Shown here one piece after another: positions 13,001 to 25,446 of a DNA stretch of 64,000 nucleotides. The notes below the pieces were generated by a model. It was not told where the DNA came from. It saw nothing but the letters and a program-made list of their open reading frames with translations, and did no database searches. The translations under genes were made by a program, and so were the position numbers. This DNA comes from Pseudofabraea citricarpa (Eukaryota; Ascomycota; Leotiomycetes; Helotiales; Dermateaceae): contig JAPWGK010000002.1 in assembly GCA_029641185.1 (NCBI GenBank), positions 744,001-808,000 of the forward strand, written 5' to 3'. Position 1 is the first letter of the stretch, and every line of letters begins with the position of its first letter.

Positions 13001-16000
13001 AGAACCAGAATATCTGACAGTTACCGTTTCGGGAGAAGTTCTCTATCTTACGACAACTGATACCCAGTATTTGACTACCACTGAGTCACTTCCAGGCGAA
13101 ATTCAAAATGTTACTATAACCATTGAAAAAGAGCCTCGATATCTCACAACCACCGTTTCAGGAGAAGTTCAGCATATTACGACGAATGATATTCAGTATT
13201 TGACGACTACTGCTTTGGGCGAAAATCAATACATCACAATTACGGACACTCAATACTTGACAACCTCGGTCCCTGGCAAATCCCAGGGCATCGCGACGTC
13301 AAGCTCAGGTGATGATCAAGTTCTCACCATAGCTGCAAACAGAGAGCCGGAATATTTCACAACTACAGTTTCTGGGGAGGTCCAGTATATTACGACAAGT
13401 GTGTCAGGCGAAAGCCAATACTTCACAGTAACTGATACTCAATATTTGACTACCACGGTTTCTAGGGAGGTCCAGTATATTACGACAACTGCTTCTGGTG
13501 AAGATCGATATTTTACAATTACTGATACTCAATATTTGACAAATACCGTCTCTGCAGAAGTCCAGTATATTACGACAAGTATGCCAGGCGAAAACCAATA
13601 CTTCACAGTGACTGATACTCAATATCTGACTACCACGGTTTCTGGCGAAATTCAGTATCTGACAATTACTGGTTCCGATGAAGTGCAGTATTTTACGACT
13701 ACCGATGTCAAATACTTGATCACAACAGTTTCTGAAGAAGCCAAATTTGTGACTACTACTGCTTCCGGAGAACTCCAGTATATCAAAAGTACGGAAACCG
13801 AGTATTTCACTATTAATGCTACAGAAATTGATATCCAGACGACGACCGACACTCAATATTTGACTACCACGGTTTCTGGCGAAATTCAGTATCTGACAGT
13901 TACTGAATCGGGTTCAGTGAACTATATCACTACGTCTCTCATTCCAGATATTCAGTATATCGTCAGTACAATCGAAGGGGAAGCTCGGTATATTACATTC
14001 ACAACTTCAGTTTCCGGAGAAGTCGTATACATCACCAGCACCATCGAAGCGGAGGCTCATTATATTACAATCACATCTACGTTTTCCGCTGATATTCGAT
14101 ACCTCACCATTTCTGCCCCTCAAGATACTCAGTATATTACCAGCACTATTGAAGGCGAGATTTCGTACATTACCATCACGAGTACTGTTTCCGGCGAGGT
14201 CCAATACCTCACATCCACTATACCTGGCGAGGTCTCTTACATTACAATCTCTGTCACTAGCCATGTTCAACAGACCGCAAGCCTTGAGAGTCTTGATCAA
14301 GGCCAGGCAGCGGCTATAAACACCCTTTTACCTGGACAAAGACAAATCGTCACAACGACGTTACCTGGAGAACTGAGCTACCTTACAACAACATTACCTA
14401 GAGAAACCCAGACAGTCACAACCAGTATTCCAGGAGAGCTAAGCTACGTTACAATAACATTACCAGTCGAAACTCAAATATTGACAACAAGTTTGATCGG
14501 AGAAGTGACTACTCTAATTTCTATTATTTCGCTAGATGGTTCTACACAGACAATTATTTCAACTATCGAGAACGATATTTCGTTCTTTCAAACTGTGATA
14601 CAAACTAGTACTCTCCCACAAGAGACAATTCCAGCAGAAACGTCTTATATTACTATTCCTGAAGTCACCTTGACTATCTACTCTACAATATCGGTGCTCT
14701 CTACTATTCCTGGTAGTGTCGTCACCATTCAAAATGACCTTCCAGGCACCGATTTTGGTCTTTTCACAGCCGAGGGAGTTCCTTCAGTACTTTTGAGCAC
14801 AGTAGAACTTCCAGGCACCACGAAATTTCAGACAATATACAACACGATCACTCTTCCTGTGGTGATAGAAACCTCTCTAAGCACAATAGAGTTGCCAGGA
14901 AGTAGAACAACTCAATTGATCTTCTCGACCATCACACTTCCGGCAGAGACTCTGTATGAAACTATTTTGACGACATATACCCGCCTCGAAACAGTTCTAA
15001 GTACTATTCCAGGACTTATTACTTCTTTGACTTTGCCAGGATTCACAAGTATTGGAACATTATATAACACAATTACTTTACCAGAAGTCACGGTAGTTCA
15101 GACATCTTTAAGTACCATAAGCCTGCCCGGGCTTACTAGCTTGGAAACGATTTACAGTACTCTCCCAGAATTGACGAGGATCGAAACGACTATGTTTTAC
15201 ACCACCGAAACGTCCCTTATCACCCAAATTTCAACACTTACAATGCTACTTCCAACCACTTTGCCAGCTAGTACTTTAACAGCAACCGAATTCTCTTTCA
15301 TCACGCAAATTTCAAGTTTCATTAGCACTCTTTCGACAACACTTCCTGGTTTTACTTCTTACATTACACAAATCACTACTATTGCTGAAACCATATCTAC
15401 CAGACTTCCTGTAGAAACGTTCACTCTTTACGATACGGAACTGTCATTAATCACTCAGTTTTCTACCTTGACCAATGTATTTTCGATCACGTTACCTGCG
15501 GAAATTTCTGCTGTTTATAGTACAGAACTGTCATATATCACTCAATATTCTACATTGACCAACATTATCCGCACAAGTCTGCCCGCAATCACATTATTAA
15601 CGACTCAAACATCCTTCATTACTCAAGTCAGTACCTTGACCAATACTTACGAGACCACACTGCCGGGTTTTACTTCTTTCATTGCCCAGACGTCGTACAT
15701 CACACAACTCAGCACTTTAACGAACTACCTCACGACGACTTTGCCAGCTAGTACTTCAGTCTTGACACAGATTTTCACTTCCAGTATTCCTCAAGTGACT
15801 CAAATTCAGACCGAAACTTTCACTCTTAGCATTTTATCTACCTTTACAGAGACACATCTATCAACCTTAACTGAGGTATCCGTCCTTACGGAGCTTAGCA
15901 CTATAACAAATATAGTCACGAGCCAGTTGTTGGGAACCACCTCTGTCAGTACGCAGACATCTTACCTGACGAAACTAAGCACCGTAACGAACTTTGTTAC

Positions 16001-17483
16001 CCAAACTCAAACAATTAGTGCTATCTCGACTTTGAGCCTTCCTCAAGTGACTCAGACATTGAGTCTTGTCTCTCTGACTACACAGACCCAGCTTACCACC
16101 TTCACGCAAATATCTCAAGTCACGCAGATCAGCACATCAATGAGCTACTTTACAACACAGCTGGCTGGTCTTACATCTATTGAAACCCTTATATCTCTGG
16201 TCACACAAACTATACCTAGTACCAACACAGTCACGCAGACGCAGACTCTCAGTTATTTCATTACCCAGATAACCACTTTGACCAGTTTTCTCATTACGTC
16301 GACTACTTTACCAGCGTCTACGTCGATAACTACTTCGGTTATAACATCATTATCAATTTCGACCCTACCAGAAATTACAGTGACTCTCATTCCTCCAACC
16401 ATCACGGTATTTAGCATAAGTACTATCATTAGCACACTGAGCGTTACTATTGTGCCGCAAGCAAGCACCCAGACTATTACTTCTGTCCAGCCAGCATCGA
16501 CATTGATACAGTCTGCATCCACTGTCACATTCCTTTCTACCTCTGTTTCTACATACACCCAACCGGCATCGACCGTTACATCTTTGTCTACCTCTGTTTC
16601 TACATATACTCAACCAGCCTCGACTCTGATACAATCAGCCTCGACTATCATATCTATTTCTACCTCTATTTCTACATACACGCAACCGGCATCAACTTTA
16701 ATACAACCTGCATCAACCGTTACATCTTTGTCTACTTCTTATTTTACATATACTCAACCAGCCTCGACTCTGATACAATCAGCCTCGACTACCACATCTA
16801 TTTCTACCTCCATTTCTACATACATGCAACCTGCATCCACTATTACATTGTTTTCAATTTCAATTTCGACATACACTCAACCTGCTTCTACAATGACGTC
16901 TACGAGCTTTGCCACTGTGACGAATACTTTCACACAGCCTGCTTCAACACTAATATCAACAACCACGTCTTTAGCCACGACTATAATAACCTCGATCCTT
17001 CCAGCATCGACTATCACTTCTGTTATCACATCCAACATCTCTTTCACCACGATTTCAACAGCCGTCTCAATTTCCACAAGAACTCTATCTACCTTCACGG
17101 CAACCACGACAGCTGTATCAATATCGACCTTCAGCACAACTAGTATTTCTATGAGCGTCAGTATTAGCACTGCAACCGTGACCGTGACAGCTTCAGCATA
17201 TGCCACGCCTACTCCACTGTTGTGTAAGACCTCCGGGGTCAATCTCGTCTCAACTGTAGCGCTTCTAGTCCCTAGTAATCCGGGCATCACAGATCTTAAC
17301 ACATGTCTGGCAGCGTGTGTTACTACGCTGAATTGCCACAGCGTCGCCGTCTCGATAGTCGGCACACTCGGTTGCACATTTTTTTCTACCAGCGTCAAGA
17401 GTGTGTATAACCCCCCGGTTCTTGGCCTCATCCCCTTGAACTACTACGCAGATGTGGGATGTTCTGCTGGATCTCTATTGTGA
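7085..17483 (+). CDS. Giant secreted Ser/Thr-rich repeat protein, adhesin-like
   Basis: Probable extracellular or cell-wall protein of about 3,424 residues. Exons 7085-8831, 8887-11726 and 11796-17483; intron 1 (55 nt) is needed to stay in frame, intron 2 (69 nt) keeps the frame open even if retained. The ATG at 7151 may be the true start, because it gives a clean signal peptide ending TAKA-Q. Residues about 215-340 form a domain with conserved-looking cysteines (SDC, EWC, SGC, NEC) resembling an uncharacterised N-terminal domain of fungal secreted proteins (possibly DUF7908; from memory). The rest is almost entirely Thr, Ser, Ile, Val, Gln and Pro in several repeat families: 44-residue units with TSYIDR and QTLTQF, 52-54-residue units with EITLAPITET, short QYLTTTVSGE units, LSTI-LPG units and TQPAST units. 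The last 90 residues form a six-cysteine module of PAN/apple-like look (CLAAC). No GPI signal follows. A role in adhesion or wall structure is inference. Confidence 0.85.
9984..10740 (+). repeat. Intragenic 132-bp tandem repeat array
   Basis: The codons for S-Y-(I/M)-(D/N)-R recur at 9984, 10116, 10248, 10380, 10512, 10566 and 10698. Spacing is exactly 132 bp (44 residues) except for one 54-bp partial unit after 10512. Each unit carries a QTLTQF-like core and a TSYID core. The DNA copies have diverged while the length has not changed, which suggests selection on period length. Confidence 0.9.
11727..11795 (+). other. Probable stop-free 69-nt intron inside the giant ORF
   Basis: Starts GTGAGT, ends TTTCAG, has a GCTAAT branch-like site 16 nt upstream of the acceptor and is 69 nt long, so it leaves the frame unchanged. 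The 23 residues it would encode (with FFSC, WNYLL, NYDF) are rich in Phe, Tyr, Trp, Cys and Ala, quite unlike the Thr/Ser-rich flanks. I read it as an intron. Confidence 0.75.
11851..12330 (+). repeat. Intragenic repeat array, three units of about 156-162 bp
   Basis: Three successive units start near 11851, 12007 and 12169. Each encodes GPISTVISY-like, EITLAPITET, FSEFTR and LDQLES elements in the same order. This is a separate repeat family from the 132-bp units of the same gene. Confidence 0.8.
12745..14270 (+). repeat. Intragenic array of short QYxTTTVSGE units
   Basis: Many imperfect units of about 12-15 residues built on QY(L/I/F)T(T/V)T, a VSGE or ASGE turn, and TDTQYLTTT. They group into longer blocks; for example TDTQYLTTTVSGE recurs near 13430, 13610 and 13850. 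DNA similarity is clear enough to create long antisense open frames, which I do not regard as genes. Confidence 0.8.
16480..16960 (+). repeat. Intragenic TQPAST repeat array
   Basis: Repeated codons for Y-T-Q-P-A-S-T, alternating with IQSAST and S-(I/V)-STSxST blocks, at least six times. This is the most recently homogenised-looking repeat of the gene (near-identical stretches around 16555-16640 and 16680-16800), so length polymorphism between strains is likely. Confidence 0.8.
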
Positions 17484-17619
17484 ATATTTATGCGGAGATA
17501 ATTGCTTCATTTAAGAGCTGTTTTTCTTTTCTGGTGTCTTTTCTATATGGCTGGCGCAATATGATCCAGGTGTTTGCGAGATACCACTATCAAGCTCTAC
17601 AGCTTTTGGGCCATACCAG

Positions 17620-17655
17620 GAGAAGAAGAAGAAGAAGAACAAGAAGAAGAAGAAA
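17620..17655. repeat. GAA trinucleotide microsatellite
   Basis: About 36 bp of GAA/AGA units interrupted once by AAC, shortly after the stop of the giant repeat gene and probably in its 3' UTR. Confidence 0.85.
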
Positions 17656-20600
17656 GCATGACGCTAATAATTCTGTGCTCCTTCTTGACCTTCTCCTCTA
17701 GATAATTTTTCTGGGCCCGTTGCAGGCTTAAGCGAGGCGTGGAAGATGCTGTGGGGACGGGTTTCTATATTGGGCAGGTATGGAAATAATATTTGCTACT
17801 GTATATTTTTTCTTTGAGCATTGAAAAGAACTTAATTACTATACTTGTTGGTCTTTAGAGCTTGGATATATATACCAGTCGATACGCAAGTAAGTGGTAC
17901 GAGATGTCCAATTGCCTTAATGCTCTGGGTGACTTAATGGCAACAATTATACGGTTCAATGTTTACCCTGGTACCTACCTTTCATCTTCTCACACGTTAT
18001 TACCTACTCAAACGACCCTTGAATTCACAGGCCTCCTTGTTTCTCTTGCTGGATGCACTGGTTCAGTTTCAGTATAACTAGGAAGCGGACAACAAGATGT
18101 GACAAGATAGAGCGATTATAGAGCTATATTTGTGTTTGTTGGATGGCCAGTATGTGGTGAGTTGTATCTCACGAACCTGCCACTTGTATTCATGCTAATT
18201 CGGTTAAACCTTTAGCCTGCCTGAGTACCTAGGTACCTGATGTCACTTTTATATTAGCGATAGTACGTTTGTTTGCTGATCTGCTTGTGTCTGTTTCACC
18301 TTTCTATATTCATTCATTTTCTATTGATTTACTGTTGCGGGGAAACTGTGCGTTGAGAATAATCCATGCCTCTATCGTCTTTCTGCTTCCTGTCGGATAC
18401 TAGCGCAAGGCGAATCATAGCATGTTAGACCTGTCGCTTCGTAAGTAGCCTACCTCTACCTTATCATATATCTAGTATCGTGACTAGTAAGCAAATCAAT
18501 CCCATGGGTCTGTTGATTTATATACTAGTTGGAAGATGGTTTGAGCTTCGTGATTCGACAGATCGACTAGAGCGACTCGCTATATAACTTCGAAGATCGG
18601 AATTTTGACTTGTAAATTTATCTGTGCGACTGAAAACGTGTTTGGCTGTTTGGCTAAAGGGCCGGATGAGTTATGTGGTGCCTGGTATCAGCCTTTTAGG
18701 CCTCTTATTCTCTCAGGTCAGGTACACAACGGTTTTCTCCAGGTCGGCGACCACCGAGAGCCCCCAGATTCTGCAAAATCACGTACGTTGCTGCCAAACA
18801 GTGTGACGCGGCATTTGGAGCGTCGTAAGCAAAGATCCAAGCCGATCAGATGAGCGATATTTCAAGTCTCTGTGCAACGAGGGATGAACTTCAGCTATGA
18901 AGCAGCCAACCCGTCTCTTTGTACCACCTCGGCCCTTCCCACACGCTTCCCAAAATAGTGCTCGTATTACCACGGATAAAATTCCAGCCCTACGCTTATG
19001 AATGTGATGGTGGATGTGTGGGTGCGTAGGTGCGTGAGTTGGTGCTTGGGAGTCGGGATATGCGCGCTGCTGCACTGCAATGCGAGCTGCGACCTTGCGA
19101 TACCAGAACCGTGGACGCATTCGTCGCAGACGCACACATACGTCCCTCCCTTACGCACCCAGGCCATCGGTATCCCAATATTAATGTTACATGTCATCTG
19201 TCCCCATAGTCTGATCTGAGACCGCCGAGACGTGTACCAAAGTCTTGGAGAAATGATTATGTGTTACCACAACCAACGCGTCCCCAACCGCGAGCATTTG
19301 TGGGGCCAGCCGTTAGACCGATGTGAACATCGTCTATGGTACAGGCTCGCAGCGGGTAAACTTCTCGTCGGGCTGAAGCCATGTGAAGCTCCTTTGTAAC
19401 GAGTGAGACGTCTGGGGGTTTTATTCTAGTCGCCGTTGTGTTCAATCCTCACAGCGCTTCGCTGCATGATCATGCGCAGCTACTGATAGGATGATGGAAT
19501 TGCGCCGATACTTGGTTCAGTTGGTATGAGAAATGATTATCACCGCTATTCTGCTCAAGTCATCTGAACAACCGGAGCGATCGGCCTATTGGAAGAGTGT
19601 AAATACGATACCGCTTTCTGGAACTTGACAAGAGCGGCATTATTACTTTCGCAAGTCTGAGTAGTCGAAGAAACTTCTACGACTAAGCAATCTGTAATAT
19701 TCAATTATACTCATGATTTTGATATGTAAGGGGCTTGATGGGAGACTCTTGCTTGGCGTACCTCAGCTTAAGCATTCTCGCTTATCGGACCTCCTTTCAC
19801 TGTAATTCACGATCTCGGCCACTATTCCAGATTGAAACGAAACAAAATTATGCTAAGAAAACAGTCCTCAATGTGCCATAAGTCAAGATTCTCAGACTGG
19901 GGTACAAGAGCTATGAAGCTAGTATATATTGGTGCTAACTCGATCAAGTGCCAAGAGGTTTAACTACTATCCAACAAACACGACATTAAGCTCAGAACAT
20001 CACGACGTCATCAAACCTCCACCAAGTTCTGCCTAGGCCTTATTTGCGCCTCTTTTTCAACGTGGGTAGTCCAGAATTTTCCCCTCTGAATCTCTCCTGA
20101 GCGCCCGGAGCAAAAGTTTTGTCACAGTTCTCCTGCGGCTTTCAAGCTCGTGCCTCTTGGTGTTCTCCCCAGACCCCTTCCACTACGATGCATATATCCG
20201 TCCCATCTTATTACAGATGCCCCTTAAATCTCATCGTATGTTATACAATCCGGCATGGTCAATGACGCGTAATGTTTGATCGGCTACGCCTCATTCGTTT
20301 TTGATGAATTGCTGCACATTCGAGACTTCGATCCTTCAGCAACCGAAAGAGAAGACCTGAACTGTTATGTTGTAGGCGACCAAGCAAACTTATAGGTACG
20401 AATGGCAGAGAAAGTTCGTGATGTAAATGCGATAACCGTGTATAATTGGGATATTGATCTGGTTAGGAGAAAACAACAGAGTGCTTATTTTCCGTAAATT
20501 TCGATGTTGGCCATAATTAGCTTGTATCCCTATTATGAAACTGAATGCAGCTTGTGACAGCTTACCTGAAAAGTCCTCCTGCCAAAGATAACGTGACCGT

Positions 20601-23600
20601 GTCGTGCTTTGACTAAATTGTAAGGGAGTTTGTGAAACAGCTGAGATGCATTCTGTGTCCCGGAGTGCCTGAATGCTGTCCTACTGGCCTACATATAATA
20701 TGAAAGGAGATTTACTTGGCTAGGTCACGGTGTCACATTTCATCGCCGAGTGGGACCCAACACGTGTGAGTGAGACGACGACGTAATGGCAGTAGTTTGT
20801 GGACGATCGGCCTCGCTAAAGTAAAGCACAGCAGGAGGAGGTTCGGCCCGTGAGAGCAAGTGTTGGATTTATTCCAGGCTAGTGTTATTTAAACACTTCA
20901 ATTTGCTTGGGACTTTTTGTTTCTCTTTCTCGCTTCTTTTTGTCTAGAGATAAATCACACTAAACATCGGAGGTTTCGAGCTCAAGGAATTCACGTGAAA
21001 AACTGTCCTCCGAAAATTTTCGAGGGAACTCGAAAATTCTCTAATTCACATGTGTTATCATTTGGTCTCATTGGTGTTCACTAAACACTTGCTGTCGTGA
21101 TTGGTCCTTTTAGTATAGTAGATTTACATTCTAGACTCCGAATGCACGAAGGACCCACAGGTACACTCCACAATAAAATTGGGGGCAATAAAAAGATGGT
21201 TTACTACCAAAAATCTTCCAGCACTCTTATCTCACATCTATTCGGCCATTAACTCGTTCTATCTACATCAAGTCATCAAGTCCCGTATCAATAATGCGAG
21301 GAACGAGGTCGCTCTCCCGCGCTCGCTTATATTTCTAGGGCCCTTAATGAGTTTCTTGTTAGCCTCCCATTCCGCCTCAACGCTCGCAATCGATGTCTGG
21401 TTCAAGTCGAGCCAGCATCAATATCTCTTAGACTTTACATCTTGAGCGATGATGGACACTGCAGGTCTCTCTATAGTTACATCGGCTGTGCTGCAACCAG
21501 ATAGGAGATAGAGTGCCAACCACCGCAGTTGAATTCGACAGAGACCCCAAGGTATGAGCGATTTCAAGGGTTGGATTATGCACTTCAACGTAGAATCTAG
21601 TAAGAGCAGTTTTTACGTCACCATGCGTCCCTTGAACGCAGCAGGCCAGGTACTAGCGTACTGTAGGGGCCGTAAAGGTGGCCGGACAGGAGGCATGGCT
21701 GGGACCAAGACATGGAACTCTATTAGCTAACAGTTTTAAGATCAGACGGACGTCCGATGGGCTTGCATGTATGCAGTGTCTGGGAGCCTTTGACCCCCAC
21801 CAGAAAGATGGTGTGGCTCTCTTTAGAAAAATGAGTGGTAGCTGCGCCTCCGGAACTCGACTTCGGCGCAATGGAACGAAGATTCGTGGGCTTCACTATG
21901 TAAATGTGGGTCCGACAGATGCAGCAAATGCCGATGCAGCTATGATCTTGGAAGGAGTACCGGCCACCAAGCTTGAGCTCGAGTGGCTAGATAGAGTACT
22001 TCATCAAGGTGCAACACTAGCCAGCAAGCATGCATATACACGAGGTGGGAACATCATGTTGTCATTCGTTGCAGCTCGTTTTCTTATCAGAATACTGATA
22101 GGGGGGCATTTTTTAATCCCCTAGATCAGTCGTGTATCAACCAGTTGTGAGTTGAATGTTCCTGACTACCTACCTACTCAGGTAAGATTGACACGTTATA
22201 AGCTTTTCCTCGAGATAGGATCTCTTATCCCGTACCTATAAGCACCTCTTATTTTATAATCTTATCAAGATGGCTACCTTTAGTCTGTAAATGGCGAATA
22301 TTCTGGCCATTCTGACTCTGCGCTAGTTTCCATACTCTACATTCGACCATTATTGGATGTTGTGTCTTGGGACATGCTTAAATATGCACGCAGCCACCCC
22401 TGCCAACGCCCAGAAATGCAAAGACACCATAGCATTCAAGCAATACTTGGGCTCCTCAAGGACCCCTGATTAAGCCCTAAGCCGAGGAAGGAGCCAGATG
22501 CTGGTCAATATACCAAATGCAGGTATGACATACTTTAGACTTCCATTATGCTTCCAAGACTTAACCATAACGGTGCCAGGCAAGCTATCTGATAAGATAA
22601 GGTGAGACCTGCAGGTCTGCAGTAGAAGGTTTTTCAGCAGGGGAGGTAGACCGACCATCCATAATGGGCTATTGATTATGCATATTTGACAAAGAAAGAG
22701 GACGTGGGGTGGTGGTGGACTAGGTGTATTCCGATAAGCGAGAAAGACTACGCTAAGGTAGGTAGGTCCCTGTCTCCTATCATCACTACAGTACATACTG
22801 TATCTTTCGCAAGAGAGCTACCCTTGCAATGTCGCCAGCATGTAGCTCAGTATCTATATCCGAAGCTCGGTCTTCTTTTGACTTGTTCGCTGCTGAAGAA
22901 GAAAAGTGCAAAAAATAAGCGCAAAAAAACATTCATATCAAAAGCATCCTCTCTCTCCTGTCATTCTTCAGCCAAAGAATACCCCCTCTATTTTACTACT
23001 CCCAGCAAAGTAAAACAGGCAGTATAATTCATGAAGTAAGATCACGACTTCGGATGTTGAAATTGGCTTGCATATAGATCTACGTCATATTGCCATTGCG
23101 AGAAGAGACGTCAAGGTTGTTTCGCTGCAGCACATCTGTGCAAATCAAGCGACGCGATCGCGCTAGGGGCGGTGGTTCTTTAATTACCGAGCGGCTTCTT
23201 AAGAACCATGTAGAGATCCTTCTCAATTGCTCAAACCGTAGGAACAAGCCGTCTTGGTACCCGCGATATACTATGGGGAGCTGTGGTGTAGAATGCCGGC
23301 CTCCGCAATCGCCACCTCTGCGGGTGATCTGCTCGGGGCTTGCTCCAGATCTGTCCAGGTGGAAATTCACGAGTCAAGATAGTCGATTAAAGTCTTGATA
23401 CCTGGAGAGTTTCTTTTCTGCTCCAGAAAATTGGGCACGCACGAAAAGGTGCCTCGGCGCAGACTTCTGTTGAGTGCATCAAGCAATTCTTCAGCTCTTG
23501 GTAGCATACGTGGACCGTGGTATGCTGCACGCTCGACAAGCAGAGTAGAGGAATGTGCAGCGCATGTTGAAAACTAGTGATGACGTCCCCGTTGAAGCTG

Positions 23601-24154
23601 CCTCAATCTGAAATGCCGCCACAAAGTTAAAATAAACGTCAAGTTAATATTCACTGGGAGATTCTCTTATTTCTCACGCGGCTAACATAACAGCTGCAGC
23701 CGCAAAAGGTCAATATCTGGCGGAAAGTTTTCAGCTGGAATAAGCGAGTCAGCCTGGAGATCCACGAGGCTTAATGTAGCTATATGTACAACATACTCAT
23801 ACTAGTGGGTGGATGGCGCAATTAACGTCAAGCTGGCCAGTTACTGTACAGTGCGGATGGTTGTCTCCGTAACTCGGAAAGCCTGGCCCTAAATCGAGCC
23901 CAAAGCCTTCAAAACTTGGGGTAACTGATCCTAACTACTGTATTGTTTAAATTTTCCTTGGAAATTTTGAGCAAGTTTAATCTATCCGTGGCTAAGGATG
24001 GGGACTAGACTACAGTAGTAGTATGCGAGTTACGGAGATGAAGTGAAATAGAAGATCGCTCGAAGATAAGATAAAAATCATGTCAGGTGTCGCAGTGATT
24101 GGTTGCCAGCACACACGGAGCAGTGGATCTCGAGAGCGAAGTGCGCCGGATGAG

Positions 24155-24255
24155 CCCGTGAGCCCGCCAGGCCCCCCGAGGCCCCTCCCCACCGCCCCCC
24201 GGTCATACCCCGACACCCCCCGTCACCCTCCGTAGCCCCCCGTAAGCCCGCCAGT
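24155..24255. repeat. C-rich tract with G-quadruplex potential on the minus strand
   Basis: About 100 bp with repeated runs of three to six C separated by short spacers (for example CCCCCCGTCACCCTCCGTAG). Read on the minus strand this gives many G-runs, enough for several overlapping intramolecular G-quadruplexes. Degenerate units of about 12 bp are visible. It lies just upstream of pyrimidine-rich leader-like sequence, so a promoter position is possible. Confidence 0.7.
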
Positions 24256-24340
24256 CAGCGCGACCACGTCTTGTTACCTTCTCTTTCAGTCATCCCCAAC
24301 ATCACGACACCCTGATCTCAACGCTTCTCCTGCCAACTTG

Positions 24341-24400
24341 CTGGCCCTCTCTGGCTCTCGCTGGCTCTCGCTGGCTCTCGCTGGCTCTCGCTGGCCCTCG
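24341..24400. repeat. Decamer tandem repeat (CTGGCTCTCG)
   Basis: Six consecutive 10-bp units: four perfect copies at 24351-24390 flanked by one variant on each side (CTGGCCCTCT and CTGGCCCTCG). The unit length is not a multiple of three, so a coding role would cycle through frames; the antisense ASESQREPAR pattern is a by-product. Confidence 0.9.
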
Positions 24401-25446
24401 ACGATCTGCGAATCTCTTCTCTCGCACAAGCTTCCCTGGACAGAAGGATATCCAAGCTTCTGATAACGATGAGCACTTGGCGTGCTGCGAGTCTACCAGA
24501 GCAGACAAGTGTCTGGTACCCATTGCCAAATGCCGTGGCGCTGTCGGCATCCAGAGCAGAGACCAGATACACAGTCTCCTGCCTAACGGAGGCGCCCTGT
24601 CTCTGTCGTACAGGCGTTTCGTCTCTGTGCTCTGCAAACGCGCCAATACGGCACCCACTGCACTGGGGAGCTGAAGTTTCTGGAATGTTTGCTGCGAACA
24701 AGTGTCCGCCGCCTGTCGTTTTCTGCCTGACGTCGAGCTTGTAACCTCCAGCTGCCATCTCCTCGGCGCCCACCGTCAAGCCCAGCGGCTGAGGCTACGA
24801 AGCACGGCGCTTCAATGACATGGGCGGCGATTTGAGTCAAGACCAGTCCTTTTGCGGCGTGGGGGTGCTACAGGTATCCGTGGTACGTCGTCGCGAGACT
24901 CTGCTGAGAGACAGTGCTTGCTGATTCTTTTTAGGAAGGAGTCTTTGGAGCGTCTGAAGTGGTGGCACAGGGTGAGAGGATTGAGAATAAGCTCCGACAC
25001 ACGAAAACGTTTCCACTTTTCTCATCTGCTGCTAGTATGGTCGATAAGGGGCAAATCCAGGACAGGCAATGATGCACTATGCTATCACGACACGTCGAGA
25101 GAAGGCACACAATCTAAAGGATCTGTGACATAGTTTCACATGCGATGGGGAGATTTTGCCCTCACTGCATCGGAACAGATGCATCGGTACCAAGAGGTCT
25201 ATCCGTCATGGCACAGCAACCTAGGCAGCTATCGTCATTCAGCTGGCAGTACTGCTTGTAGAGTTTGTCGGGAGTTTATTCTCCAGAAACCACCGATGGA
25301 TGGAGACGAAGCATATAAGGATGCTGGTGCCAGAAGGAATAGCTCTTCAGCTACAAGTCTCATCTCCAAATCACTGTGTTGATTCTACTCAGAGAGCTTT
25401 ACTCAGATCGACTCTTGAACAGCTCGAATTTTATATCAGTTGAAAA

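Larger units (their letters stand above)
17484..25446. other. Eight-kilobase gene-poor region
   Basis: No reading frame here resembles a protein family I recognise, and no transposase, reverse transcriptase or tRNA was seen. Most open frames begin with TTG or GTG, are under 150 residues and lack supporting splice structure. Features visible: a GAA-rich microsatellite (17620-17655), a near-palindrome around CGAAAATTTTCG (21010-21030), the C-rich tract at 24155-24255 and the decamer repeat at 24341-24400. The last 1 kb is GC-rich, has pyrimidine-rich leader-like sequence near 24270-24330 and may contain an untranslated leader of the TmpA-like gene or an unrecognised short gene. Confidence 0.6.

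Noticed and set aside
13404..13856. Long antisense frames inside the giant gene (also 12081-12329, 14007-14300, 16253-16634, 16877-17431)
   Set aside because: They mirror the low-complexity Thr/Ser repeats of the sense gene and have no independent signals.
19500..19560. D-arm-like sequence GGTTCAGTTGGTATGAG
   Set aside because: No matching T-arm or acceptor stem nearby, so not a tRNA.
21678..22124. 148-codon frame in the desert
   Set aside because: Begins with GTG, no family resemblance and no splice context; kept only as part of the unexplained interval.
24318..24779. Minus-strand 153-codon frame ending in ASESQREPAR repeats
   Set aside because: Starts with TTG and its repetitive end comes from the 10-bp repeat, whose length is not a multiple of three.
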